NCBI GenBank assembly: GCA_000934385.1
Contig: KN880580.1
Coordinates: forward strand, 1-61,126
Source of the DNA: Cylindrobasidium torrendii FP15055 ss-10
Lineage: Eukaryota > Basidiomycota > Agaricomycetes > Agaricales > Physalacriaceae
DNA length: 61,126 nucleotides
Reading direction: 5' to 3'
Shown here piece by piece: positions 46,501 through 58,461 of the stretch. A program made the position numbers and the translations under genes. A model generated the notes under the pieces. The model saw nothing but the letters and a program-made list of their open reading frames with translations, was not told the DNA's origin and ran no database searches. Positions within the stretch are counted from its first letter, which is position 1, and every line of letters begins with the position of its first letter.

Positions 46501-49500
46501 TCGAAGAACTTCTCCATTTCCTTGTTGTAGCCCGCAAGGATGAAGACGATCTGCCCAACATTGTTCTCCATCTCCGCAAGGAGGTAGTCGAGGACACTGG
46601 CGCCACCCGTGTTGTGCGCAGAAACCAGCTGATACGCCTCGTCGACAAAGACGGCACCACCACCACCACTGCGAACTTTCTGCAGAAGATCTTTCGCACC
46701 TTTGACTCCATCGTTGGCGATGCTAGCGCCCGTTGTTTCCTCGAACATTTTGCCCGGAAGCACTCCAACAGAGCTGAGATAGCGAGCATAATGTCGTGCG
46801 ACCGTGGTCTTGCCTGAAGGACGTGAGTATCCGAGAAGAAGCACAAGTCAAGACAAAACGTTACCTGTACCAGGGTTCCCAAGAAAGACAACGTTCATTC
46901 TTTCCATACTCGCATCAACGCCTTGTCTCTGTGCAACCTCGACCTTATCCCATATACGGAGAATTTGCGCCTTGACCTCTTCAAGACCAGTCAACTGCAT
47001 GATTTGCTCGATGTGCTTGTTGAAAACGCCCTCGATGGACTTCTTGTAGTCCCATGCTGCTTCAGATACGGAACGATTACGAACGAGTGCTGGTGCGGTG
47101 TGTATGGCAGGAAGTCGTTGTGGGTCCGGGCCGATCGAAGAGGTTGCGCTCGACGGTCCACTGCCTGGCGGGTTTGATGGTCCTCCCGAGTTGGGCCCAC
47201 CGCTTGACGAAGGATCGGGCCCCCCACCACCTGATGGCGGATCAGGTCCTCCGCCAGATGGCGGGTTTGGGGCGCCCCCACTAGATGGCGGGGTAGGACC
47301 ACCTGAGGGTGGTGTCGGGCCGCTGCTACCAGGCGTTGACCCAGAGCCATTGTTCCCACCGCCACCGTTGGGGGTAGACCCAGTCCCACGAGAAGAAGGA
47401 TTGTTGTTGCTGTTGCCCGAGGGATTACCGCCAGTGCCAGGAGTTGACTTTGGGGAAGAACCTCGAGTACCTGCATTAGGAGAAGCAGGCGTAGTAGGCT
47501 TGTTCTTTGCCTGCTGATTCCTCTTGCGTATATCCTCAAGGTCCGCCAGCTTCATCTTGATCTCGTTCTCCCTGTCCGTCCTCACTTTCTCGTCGAGCGC
47601 CTCCTGCCGTGCCTCCTCCAGCTTCTCCTCCAGCTCCTTCTTCGCTAGCAAGTGGTCTGCCTCCTCCTTATCGCGTTTTTGCTTGCGCTCAAATTCCTTC
47701 TGCTTCTTATCTTCGTCGCGCTTTTTCTCGCGGTCGCATTTGCCGCAACTGGAGACCGGAGGGCCAGAGCATTGCTTCGTCTGGTCATGACCTTTGGGGC
47801 AGCGCAGTGTAATGAGTTCCTTGCAGTACACTTTAGAGTGGTCGTCGATCTGGTGGCAGGCACGCGGGCATTTGTGTAGTCCACACGGAAGCGCGGCGCC
47901 GCTGAAGAAAGGTTAGAGACTTGTCATAGACAAAGGCAAAGACGCACCATGGCTCGTCGCAGCCACCATCCGGACATTTCTGCTCAAACTCTGCTTCACT
48001 CGTGATGAGCTCGTGGCGCGTGGGGTGCTTTTCGCAGCGAATTGGGAAGCCATTGTAGACGTGGGCATGTATAACCTCGAAGAATTTTCGCCAGAGAGGT
48101 CCACCCTTTTTTGAACGAGTGAACGTGTCGGAGTTGCCAATCATAATGAGCCCGTCTCGCGCGCGCGAAAGAAGAACATTCAAACGCTCAGGCGCAAACA
48201 TGAAGCCGATGTCGTGGTTAGAGTTACTGCGTGTCATCGAGGCGATGACGATGTCGCTTTCCTCGCCCTGGTAGTTGTCTGCAATTCATAAGCATCACCG
48301 TGTACATGAGAGAAAATTCCACCAACCGATAGTGGCCAGACGTAGTGGATGTTTTGCGGTTTTTGCGGCTGCTGGGGTCATGAACCCGGCCGCAATCAAA
48401 TCCGAGGAGTCCAAATCGTTGAGAACAGGGTCCGTCTCCTCCGCCAGCTCTTTCTTGAGCAACGACAATTGGCCGAGGTACGGAGTCAGGACGACGAGAT
48501 TGTCTGTTTTGTAACCCTGCTGCGCCAGGAAGCGAACGATCTTGAGCACCATGCGCGCCTCGTAGCGATTTTGCTTCGAGGACTTTGAACCTGCGTCATG
48601 CAGCTCAGTCCCTTCCTTAGCCTGATCCTCTGGCTTGTCGTGGTTGATGAAGACGACGTTGTCCCGAACACCACGCAGGTCAAGTCGGCCTTGTGTTTTG
48701 GGCGCATCCTTGAGATCAGGATAGGTGAGGTGTCGAACTATACGAGATATTTCAGGCCGCATGCGATGCTGAGCGACGAGTGTGTCATGCGGGTAGCCCT
48801 TGAGAACAAGACGCTCGAAAAGGGATCTATTCAGGTCAAAGCCATCGCCTTTCTCCACAGTGAGCTTGTAGTTGTTGACTTTGGGGCGAAGTTGTCTGCA
48901 GACAGAACGTAAGCAAATGTGTCATTGCAGAGACACAAGAGATTAACATACTTATGGTCTCCAATGAGAATGAGTTGCTCAGCAGACTCGCCAAGCGCTG
49001 TAACGACATGGCATTCTAGGATTTCACCCGCCTCTTCGACTAGAATGACGTCTGGCGAGGCATCCTGGATGGTCTTGTTATACATCGCTGCTGCGGTCGT
49101 CGTACATCCGATCACCCGCTTCGACTTGAGGATGTGGCCATCCTTCTCCTTGAACTTTGCCTGTAGCTGCTCCACAGCGAGGTTGTATCCTCTGGCCAGA
49201 CGATAGAGGTCATTGACAGACTCGCGACACAGCTCCTCGATCCACATTGCCACGTTCTTGGACCGCGCGTTCTTGTCCATGCCCCAGATACGTTGACCAG
49301 AATCCGAGAGGACGTTGTCGGCGTCGGAGAATTGCCCGGCGTCTTGGCCATTCTTCCAACGCTGCAGCAAATAGTGTTCTCCAATAGCTTTGCCTTTGCG
49401 ATCGACCATTGTCATGCCGTCCTTGGATACGGGCACCTCGAATGCGGCGAAGAATTCCTCCTCTTCGCACTCGAGATACGCCAACAGGTCGTCGTCGTTC

Positions 49501-51389
49501 GCAGACGAATGAAGGTAGCGCTGGAATCCAGCTTCGAGGCGTGTAGCGCGGTTCTCGACGTCGCTCTTGGAATTATTGATGTCTGCATGGTCATTTCGGC
49601 CGAATTTATGCGTGGACTATTGGGTATCAGACGAAGGCCTCATGAAAGGAGTAGTACACACATGCTGGTTTCTGAGAAGGAGAGGCTCTGTGCGTGACGT
49701 CCCCTTTGCACCAAGCCGAACCATGTAGTCGGAGTCAATGCCGATGTCAAGAAGGTCCTCAAGGAACTGGTCAAGGGCGTGATTTGTGTAACAGACGACG
49801 AGGATCTTGAGGTCGGTGTGCAGAAAAATGTACTTCGCAATAATGGCGCCAATGAAGGACTTTCCGGTCCCTTGGAACATGAGTAAAGTGAAGGCAGAGT
49901 TGGCATACAGAAGCTTACCAGGTGGACCCTGGATGATAGACACTTTCTGCGTCAGTCCACTGAGCAGAGCCCGTGACTGCGCTGGGTCCAAGTTGATCGT
50001 CTTGTCGAGGCCGATATCCTTGCTGATATCACGTTTAGGGTCGCGTCGCAAGCCGTTGACAAGCAGTTCGAGTTTTGAGGCGAGTGTGACGCAGCTGACT
50101 AAATCGGCCTTGCGCCAGAGGAGAAGCTCTTCCGTGAGCGGCAACGTTCTAATCCGCTTCAAGCCATCCAGCACTGGCTCGTACGCAAACAGTGCGACGT
50201 CAATCTGGACCAGCTTGACGCTGCGGGCAGTCTTCATGTGAAGAAGGAGGTTCTGCATCGCCTTCTCTCCGTTCAACTCGAGCACGACTTCTGGCTTCTC
50301 TTTACCCAGACGCTGCTCGTCGCGGCGGATGGTAGGGAAAGCGATAATTTTGCCATCGGCAAATACACATGTCAGACTTTGACGTTTGAGGAAGCGATGG
50401 TTCTCTTTGATGTATTGCCTACGCTTCGCGTCTGATTTCTGCGCAGTGAGCACCGGTATGCCGGACGTGCACTCCAGGACGACGCCCCATTTGTCACGCC
50501 GCTGTGGAGGCCCGAGCTCGCATGCGATGAGTTTGAGGCCGTCGATGACAGTACCGCGGTGCTTGCGGCCTTTGGTCTTTCCTAACAGCGTCTGCATCTC
50601 CTCACGTAGCTCGTACAACATGTCCTCGCGGAGGAGACGGAACATATGGTCGATGTAGATGGCAGGTCGAGACGCTCGTGTGTCTTCGTCTTCGAGGGCA
50701 TCGGCCAGCCGTAGAAAGGCGTCTTCTGTACATGAAATTTCGCTCGCAGTAGGCAAGATGGCAATCTCGCGAAAGTCCGCATAGTCATTATCATGTCGGC
50801 CACCCGGCGCGCTGTCGGGGGTAGTGACTGCAGGTGTAGACGATATGGCGAGAGCCTCTGTAATTTGATCGCCAAAGTGGCGGACAGGAAGATAGATGGA
50901 ACGACGGAGAATGGGCTCTGCGTCGGTGGCAAGAGGGAGGTGCGGTGATACGCTGTCGTCCGGGGCACGAATAAGCTCAAGCAAAATCCATCCGAAGGCG
51001 CACTGGCCGGCCTCGTCAAGACGGCCCTCTTTGAAAGACGTGACGAAGGTGTCCCAGAAGGCTGCCGCGGCGGCGATGGCCTTGACGGCCCGGGCAAGGA
51101 GGCTTCCATGACTCACGGCCTTGACCGACGGGTCCTGGAAGTAAGTGAGAACGGCGATGGACCTGGATATCCCAGCCGCAGACAAATCAGAGCGCATCGC
51201 GCTTTGCAGGGAGGTAAGCCCTGGCGGAGCAGTGACGATCCGTTCAATCGTAAGCGCGGCATCGGGAAGTAGTGGAATGGCCTCTAGGAAGAGTTTTGAT
51301 TTGGAAGCCGTGTCTAGAGTGATTTTTCCGTCGAGAACAGTGTCGAACTGGCGTTTGAGACGTGCACTGCGCGCATCGTTGGATGCCAT
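43506..51389 (-). CDS. Giant SF1 RNA-helicase / NF-X1 zinc finger / triple CbxX-type AAA+ protein
   Basis: One gene of about 2,300-2,400 residues; every exon junction I worked out keeps frame. Residues about 1-480 are helical and unassigned. A UPF1/ZNFX1-like SF1 helicase follows: P-loop GPPGTGKS, Ia TNHALDQFLEDLL, motif II VEEAGEILE, GDHKQLRP, QHRMRPEI, and VI ERLNVLLSRAR. An NF-X1-type finger comes next (CGAALPCGLHKCPRACH...C). After a charged helix and a Pro/Gly/Ser linker come three AAA+ domains with P-loops GNPGTGKTT, GSPGTGKTT, GPPGTGKTT and Walker B FVDEAY, VIDEAY, FIDEAY, as in CbxX/CfxQ/SpoVK. A long K/E/R helix and a terminal GRCVAGFQWHRVGSGWRCAGG block close it. ATG 51389 is the first in frame; 51401 would be TTG. 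Role is unknown; RNA surveillance or defence is inferred from ZNFX1. Confidence 0.9.
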
Positions 51390-51442
51390 CGCAGTGGTCA
51401 AGGCTCAAGGTGCGTGTGGCCCAAAGAAACACGTTGCTGCGT

Positions 51443-51450
51443 CTTATATA
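51443..51450 (-). promoter_or_regulatory. TATA box of the helicase/AAA+ gene
   Basis: TATATAAG on the minus strand, about 54 bases before the ATG at 51389. Confidence 0.65.
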
Positions 51451-52159
51451 CGCCTGGGAGTGATGGCCGAGATAGCGTTACTGCGTGAATTCAGTTGAAT
51501 ATATGCGTGAGAAAAAGAGCCCATTACTGCTCTCAGTCCAGCGAACAGGATGAATAGTTACTGCACATTATTCCATCCCGTTGCAATTCTGAGGACGACG
51601 ACGAATGCACTTATTCCCCATGTCGAGCATCAGACAGGGAAGAAGGCAACAAAGGGTTTTCAAGGGTGCAGAACCGGCGCCGACTTGGCTAGGGCAGGAC
51701 GATGGCGCGTTCGTAGTGGAGGAGAAAAGTCCAACATGCTTCCTCGATCCTGATGCCGGCATGTACCGCTTCACTTAAAGTCGCTTACATCAAACTCACA
51801 GCCCGTACTTATGTGTAGAAGTGTCAACTCGACACTCGTTCACAAATTAATGGCATACTCTAAACTCTCCAAATGCACGAGTTGGGTCTGACGCTGGCAG
51901 TTGGATGATGCCGATGGTGCCAGCCTGATGAACCGCCTTTCATATATGCAGTGTAACTTCAAGTCGAGCAGGGTACATCTCCTTTAAGTTTGAACTTTTC
52001 GCTTTGCGTCTACGCAATACACCGCGCACAACGGAAATCAAGGGCAACAGTAGCGACATAGGTTCTGCACGGCCAACAGCAGGTTCTTAGTGGAGACGAT
52101 TTGGCACAACAGGCAAAGGTCGGGATTGACTGTTTCGGTTTTCACTCTACACAAATACT
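51451..52159. other. Intergenic region, no gene seen
   Basis: Upstream of the helicase gene and downstream of ATP4. The frames 51550-51753 plus and 51568-51774 minus are featureless. Confidence 0.55.
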
Positions 52160-52962
52160 CTAGATAGACTTGGCTTTGACCAAACCTAGAACAGGTTAGG
52201 CAAATCATAAAGTGCATAACGATAGACGCACGCTCAACACTGGCAACCGCCTCAGTCAGGATGTCCTTCTGGGTCTTTGTCTCGCCAATAGCCTTCATAA
52301 CATTGCCAATAACTGTCTTCGTGAGGTCGGACTGCTCTGCCTCGCGGACACTCTGCTCGTAGCGGACCCAGGAGTCGAGAACATCCTTGAGCTGCTTGGT
52401 GACCTCCACCTTCTGCTTCTGCTCAAACGCCTGCGCCTCCAGCTGAGCAGTCTCCTTTGCCAATGTGAACAGAGCGGTGGTCGTGGCCGACACGTTCTTC
52501 ATCTGCGAAACAGCGTCGATACGCTCGGTAACGGAAGCAGTGTGCTCCGCGCGCGCTTCGTCGAGCACCTTCTTGATGTTCTCAACCTTTGCTGCTGCCC
52601 AGCTTGAGTACGGGCCACTAACGGCCTGCAGCAGTCCGTAAATCCAGAGTTACTTCCGGGTATACATGATTGCGCACCTTGACAAGGTAGGTGAACAGGA
52701 TCGCAGATCCAGCGAGCAGCACAGTCTCCTCGTTCACAACATAGAGCTCCTGGGAGATGGCAGCAGCGCCAAGTGTGGTGGCGAGCAGAGCAGAACCGGT
52801 CTTGGTGATGATTCCGGGGGACGAGGGCAGCTTCTCGATGATTTTCTCCGCCTTCTGCTCCTCGGGGGTCGGCATGCGCGCAATCGAAGTCGTCGAGAAC
52901 GCACGCGCCGGGAGCGCTGCAGTCGCGCGGGAGGCGGCGCGCGCTAGCATTGGGGTCGACAT
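52160..52962 (-). CDS. ATP4: Mitochondrial F1Fo-ATP synthase subunit 4 (subunit b)
   Basis: Peripheral-stalk subunit of mitochondrial ATP synthase. Exons 52962-52678, 52625-52232 and 52185-52160 join to 234 residues, the normal size. The N-terminus is a mitochondrial presequence (MSTPMLARAASRATAALPAR, Arg/Ala-rich without acids). ATP4 blocks follow: LPSSPGIITKTGSALLATTLG, two membrane segments (AAAISQELYVVNEETVLL, GSAILFTYLVK) and a long helical stalk (LDEARAEHTASVTERIDAVS to KQLKDVLDSWVRYEQSVREAE). The last exon is only 26 nt, ending RLVKAKSI. Confidence 0.96.
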
Positions 52963-53294
52963 CGTGTGTAGTGTAAAAGGCGGAGCAATACGGACGCAGA
53001 CCCGGGTCGTACTTTGTTTGTTTGGCGCCGCCGGCGATCAGCTGTGGCGCGCCATCAATCTTTGCCTCCCGCCATCAACATCACGTTCGACCGACCAGTT
53101 CAATGAGACGCTTGATTTCGACATGCTCGGGGAAATTTGCTCCCAAACTATTTTGCAGTTCTTTTGACATCATTGTTTGCGAGCTTAGAGCCTGGCTGTC
53201 GCTGGAACACTGAAAATACAGGGCAATTTTTCGACCCAACGTTACATTCGCAAAGTCAATGGACGTCTAATTTATACATATAGACATCTTGACC
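52963..53294. other. ATP4 upstream region
   Basis: No gene seen; it is also the 3' flank of the RTA1-like gene on the same strand. Confidence 0.6.
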
Positions 53295-54510
53295 TTACCG
53301 CGAGAGCGAGCGCGAAGTCTTCAGCCCTACCTGTTCCTCTTCCTCCCAGAACCTATTCTTCTTATCCCTTCCATTGAACAACCCAACTACATCAAACGGG
53401 TCTATCCACCTCATGAGGAACGATCTCTCATCGAAATATCCCGGCCCCTCCACCTCTGTCACGCCATCCTGCCTCAGATATATCTTGTTATTCCTTGGAA
53501 GATACCGCGATGGATGCCACACGTTTATAACAACGGTGTTAATGAACATCACCGTCACCTCGAACACCCAGAAGTACCACTCCTGCTTGAGGAGAGGACT
53601 AATATCGCTTCGATCCCTGGAATACAGGTTGACGGATTCCGCCTCGAAGTATTCAACGGTGCGATAGAGCGTGCGAACGGTGATGAGTCCACAACTGCTG
53701 TACAAAACGGCGAGCACGGTGCGCAGGTTCGAGCTGAGGGTATTTCTCTTTGCGCATTGACGATGGAAAGACAGGGCAATGCAGACGTACGTAGCCATCA
53801 AGAGGAGTTGAAGGACGAGACCAGTCTTGAGAAGGGCCTTTCCTGTATCCTGCACGTGCTGGGAGTAATGCGAGTTGGATACGCGCGCGGCGCCGATGCC
53901 TGTGACAATGGCAATAATGAAATCAACCCCGAGGAGGGTGATGACAACGCGGCCGGGGTGAATCGGTGAATTGTACGGGATGTAGTAAAGAATTCGACCG
54001 AGGAGAAAGTAGTTCGCGCCCTCGTATACTGGTCTTTGGATCGGTCAGTTTTACTTTGCGTACATCGTCCTTGCGTTCACTCACGCCGCTATCAGGAAGA
54101 GAACGGTACTAGCAATGTATACACCCTTGTTGTCGTAGTCGAATGCACCAATTTCTCGTGTTATGAAGGCGCCGGTAAACAGGGCAGCCGCCCATGGCAG
54201 GAAGAAGCCAATTCGCCAACAGTTATATCGACTGGTCGAAGGTGTCAGATGCGCACCACGGGCGCTAAGCTGGAACATACTGGCATTGATATGCGTGGGC
54301 TATTCCAGATAGTAAAAACAATGAGGCAAACACTGCTGGTGCGACTACGACGCGTCGAACGTCAATATGTTGAGCAAGGCGTATGGTTTGACAGACTCAC
54401 CTTTGTTCGGTGCATAATACCAGTAGCTTCCTTCTGCTAATGAAAATTCAGCATTATGTATGCCGTAGCAGCATCCAAAGCGCACCATAAGCTTCAAATC
54501 GTTCAGACAT
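53295..54510 (-). CDS. RTA1-like seven-helix membrane protein
   Basis: RTA1 proteins are fungal membrane proteins linked to lipid transport and resistance to membrane-active compounds. The start at 54510 (MSERFEAY) opens a 25-nt first exon; the next exons give EGSYWYYAPNKG and FASLFLLSGIAHAY. Then come HRYNCWRIGFFLPWAAALF, a G-A-F..R-E helix, YEGANYFLLGRILYYIPYNS (a family hallmark), VVITLLGVDFIIAIVTGIGA, SSCGLITVRTLYRTVEYFE, and EWYFWVFEVTVMFINTVV. The C-terminal tail is cytosolic and charged. About seven transmembrane helices are visible. The junctions I checked (phases 1, 1 and 2) keep frame. Confidence 0.9.
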
Positions 54511-57031
54511 TATCGAACGTTAGTCGGGGTGGGTACTATCAAAGTCCATGTCGATGTGGAAACCCTTATATACTGATGCACAGAGTGTCGCAGGCGTACA
54601 TCATGGTGTAGAAAATTGGAAAGAAGCGCTTCAAGGCTGTTTCCCATTGTTTCAACACACTCAAAATGGGCTTGACTAATATGGCTTGCGCAACGCGTCT
54701 TTCCAAATACGGTCAGGCAGCCGGACCGAGGTAAAGCCAACCAACAACGCCCGCCGTTTGAACTTTACAGGTAAGTGGATATAGTCAGAATATATGTAAT
54801 AGTTCTTCAGGTTGCACATAACATAAGCTACCTGCGCAAGAGGATGAATGGCTTGCAATGCGTCCTTTCACCAGTGATCACAGTATGATTAAAACTCACT
54901 GGCACTGGTCAAGCGCTCAAGCTTTGCCCCAGAAAATTCCAAGTCAACAAACATCATGTACACCTCGTCATAATTCTGGAGACTTATGTGACGATGCCCA
55001 AACTTCCAAAATGGCATAATTTCGGACATGGACATACTGAGTTTCGACGTCGATTTAGCCCAAATTTGCCGTACCACAATACTACCGAGGCAAAGAGCCG
55101 GATAAACAATGAATGCAATTCAACTTTGAACTCAATAGTTCTGATCCTATCCCCCACTGTGAGCATAACGGTGCCAAAACATGGATTGGACGTAAGTAAC
55201 AAGGAGTGGCTTTGTGGCAGTGCCGGTAACTCGGCCCGAAAATCAGTTTTGATGGCCATCCACATTGAGTGAATTCTAACGTTCATCTTGAGCCTCATCT
55301 TCATCCTCAAGCTGCAAGCCTTGCTAAGCCCCAGATACTCTAAATGTATATCTAGATTTATCAATCTACGCGAGCTACCTGGATGGCGCCGGCGCCGGTC
55401 CATTTCGAGCATGCCAAATCTCAACCAAATCTGTGCCATCATAGCTGGAACAAATTTTACTCGAAACATTGTTGACCAAATAACATTTCAAGGTGTCCTA
55501 CACTCATATTTTCGGCTGTAGGTGCAGCACAACATCATAAGCTTAACTCGTTCTGTGATCGTTGCTGCGATACTTTCATTGTCCTTCCATTATCGAACGA
55601 AGTATTCGTCTTCGAGAAAACTACTATACACGGCGGTTCTGGGAGGCTTATAATCCTAATACCTGAACAGACTCCGTACCTGGAGACCGCATCTCGGGAA
55701 CGGGAGACAGCCTTCGGGACACTTACTTTTGTCTATATTCAACACTGTAGGCACTGGCATGTAGCAGGTTCGACTGCCCACTGACTTCGACGGGATATTC
55801 GAGTAGGGCGAAAGGATCATTGTGCCAATGAAGACACTTTGGACTCCTGTAGGTAATCTGAAGCAGCAAGTATACCGTAGACAGCCAAGAATGGTCGCGG
55901 ATGCCATTGCCAATCCGAGAACTCGAGAATTCGACACGGAGTTCTTTCAGGTCGGCAGTTATCTTATCAGTCCGCCCTTTTTCGCTGATTTTCAGTGTGA
56001 AATGCGCCTTCTCCAGGACTGCAAGCGCTTCGCTGTGCTCCGGTCCGTACTGTGAAGATCTTTGAGTATTCGCCGGCATCGAAAATCAATGGTACGGTTG
56101 CATTGACTCTGTGTACACCCAGATTTATGTAACAAGGTCTGCTTCATCACGTCGATGGCAAAGCTGAGAAACACAAGGCAGCTTCTAGTGCCGTATCACA
56201 CCCTGGACGATACAAGATTTGCGCATGCCCTTCAGCCGACTCTCGAATACCGGCCGACTCGCACATACCGAGGGCGGTCGTGCAGGGTCATGCGTAGCAG
56301 CACGTGTATGCAGTTCTTTCGATAGGCTTTTAGGATTTTTGGAAATGCTGAAGGCCTGATGCACGAGAGCCATACGCATGAGCACAAGGAGGCGTGAGGA
56401 GTGTGTGGCGCAGACTTACCTCAATTAGCCTGCTACGCCTTCTTTTATTGCTCCTTTCGGATTTTAGGAATCCAGGCCAGCGCGAGGAACCCGGAGTGTG
56501 TGCATCCACGGAGCCAGCGTCATTGGCCGATTTCGACCATCGCGTGAGGGATGGGTGCGGAACAATCGAACTGAATGACAGCACTCCTCGAGGGTGCTCG
56601 AGATCTCGTGGATCGGCGCGCCGCTCCGCCAACACACAGTTTTTTGGTACGCTCACATACGAATTATCCGACATTTGTGCGTCTGGAGCGCCAGTGACGG
56701 TCCCAAAATACATTACAATAGAAACCAGCGTCGGGTGTCTTGAATATTGCGAAGAGGCACCCGCTCTCCACCCATGTGGAACGAATAAATAATTAAATAT
56801 TTCAAAAAATAACACGTTTTGCACCATCAAGATCTTATCATCGGAGATGGGTAGTAAACCGTAATACCGGCAAGGGCAGGCAACCATATGGCCTCGAGGC
56901 TCGGACGATAAACTTGTTGTTCTTATACCAGCACCGTCGAGTAGGCCACTCACGGACCTGTTGGTCACCCTTTTCTCGCAGGCGACACATCCACTTTCCT
57001 TCTTTTCTCCTGGGACGCGTTGCAAATAACA
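54511..57031. other. 2.5-kb region with unassigned minus-strand open frames
   Basis: Several minus-strand frames stand out: 54984-55469 (161 codons), 55656-55937, 55723-56079 and 56330-57025 (231 codons, starting just before the HSF ATG). None contains a domain I recognise, and I could not join them with sensible introns. The hydrophobic run in 55656-55937 (LGLAMASATILGCLRYTCC) hints at membrane segments. This may be a decayed gene, a lineage-specific gene or chance. The last few hundred bases are the upstream region of the HSF gene. Confidence 0.4.
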
Positions 57032-58461
57032 ATGGAATACTCGTCGGCATCAAACTACGACCTCCCCAGCCCTGGCTCGACTCCCTCGACGTCGACATCG
57101 GACAGTCCGCCGCATCTTCGAGCCGCTGCTCACCGACACCAGCAAGTAGCCCTCCAGCCGGCGCATCAAAGCCCACCACTGTCACTCAACGTTCACGGCC
57201 TCGGCGTGTCCTCGCATTCTCCGGTCAGCCCAGCGAGCGGCCTGTCTTTGAAAGAAGAGGAGATGATGAGCGTCGAGCCGAGCCCCGTTGACCGTGACGA
57301 TGGCTCGGGTAGTGAGGGCCCCTACTCATTGGCCAGCGCATCGGGCGGGCTCAGCCACGGCAGCGTCGGCCCGGCTAAATCTATACCGACGAACAACTTC
57401 GTGACCAAGCTGTACCAGTACGCAAATTCCCGTCCCATTGTCTTTTTCTGCTTCTCTGTCTAACTCACGTGTGCAGAATGATCAACGATCCCAAGTCGGC
57501 AGCGTACATTTCCTGGACGCAGCTTGGGACCAGCTTTGTCGTATCCAGCGTTGGCGAATTCTCGCGCACCATCCTTGGCTCCCACTTCAAGCACAACAAC
57601 TTCTCGTCTTTCGTCCGCCAGCTCAACATGTATGGTTTCCACAAGATTAATCGGACCCCTCGCTCGCAGCGATCGTCGTCGGATGGCCAAACATGGGAGT
57701 TTTCTCACCACAAGTTTCTGCGCGGTCGACCAGACTTGTTGGACGAAATCAAACGCAAGGTTCGTCTGAATGGTATCGTCCTGACTCGTCCTGACCACCC
57801 GCAGGCTCTCGAACCTGACCTGTCGACGAAACAGCGCATCGAGCTCCCTGGTGAGGTCCAAGCGCAGCTGAACGCCATGCGCGATGAAAATCGTCGGCTG
57901 TGGGAGGTGGTACACACTGAACGGCGCAGAGTCGAGAGGGTGAGCAGGCTGCTCTACCGTCTGTCAGAGACGATGGGCGTCTCGCTCGACGCACTCGAAG
58001 ATTCTCCTCCACCTTCGACGACTGCCCCCAGCCCGAATCCCAACATCTACGTCTCCTCCGGCTCATGGGAGCACCCTCAGATGCCCGAGCGCAAGAGGCC
58101 ACGGATCGATACGTCTGGGATGTCACATTCGTCGTCTAACGATATCTCTCCCATTCCGCATATTTCGTCGTCGCATCAGTCGCCCATGCCGAATCACCAC
58201 ATGCCTCAGATTCCGGCGTCACATTCGACGATGAACTCGCCTCTCGAGCCGCCGAACAAGAGGTACACTCGCTCTCGCTCAGATTCGGCGCCTATCCACC
58301 ACCACCAGCAACACCAGCAGCCATCAGAGCATCCATATTCGTACTCTCCCTATGAATGGGGTAGTATGGAACGACCCCGCAGCGGTATGAACATGTCTAG
58401 CTACGCCAATATGGGTATGCAAGGCGGGATCGTCAACATCAGCGGCCATAACCAGGCGTAA
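57032..58461 (+). CDS. HSF-type transcription factor
   Basis: Exons 57032-57417 and 57477-58461 join in frame to 456 residues. A Ser/Pro-rich N-terminus leads into a full HSF DNA-binding domain: NNFVTKLYQMINDP, ISWTQLGTSFVVSSVGEFSR, and the recognition block HNNFSSFVRQLNMYGFHKI, then WEFSHHKFLRGRPDLL. The intron lies in helix 1 (LYQ|MIND). A coiled coil follows (EVQAQLNAMRDENRRLWEVV, RVERVSRLLYRLSETM), shorter than in classic Hsf1, as in Skn7/Sfl1-like HSF proteins; no response-regulator domain is present. The tail has a nuclear signal-like RKRPRID and His/Gln/Ser-rich low complexity. It probably binds nGAAn-type sites; targets are unknown. Confidence 0.93.

Noticed and set aside
47098..47517. 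A 139-codon plus-strand frame rich in Pro/Gly (GPPPDGG...)
   Set aside because: It is the complement of the low-complexity linker of the helicase/AAA+ gene; GC-rich repeats keep the other strand open.
43506..51389. Splitting the giant gene into a helicase gene and an AAA+ gene
   Set aside because: The NF-X1 finger and charged helix read continuously across the intron near 47900 and into the linker, with no promoter or stop between.
56330..57025. 231-codon minus-strand frame as a gene divergent from HSF
   Set aside because: No family pattern, and its start overlaps the HSF upstream leader. Left as unassigned.
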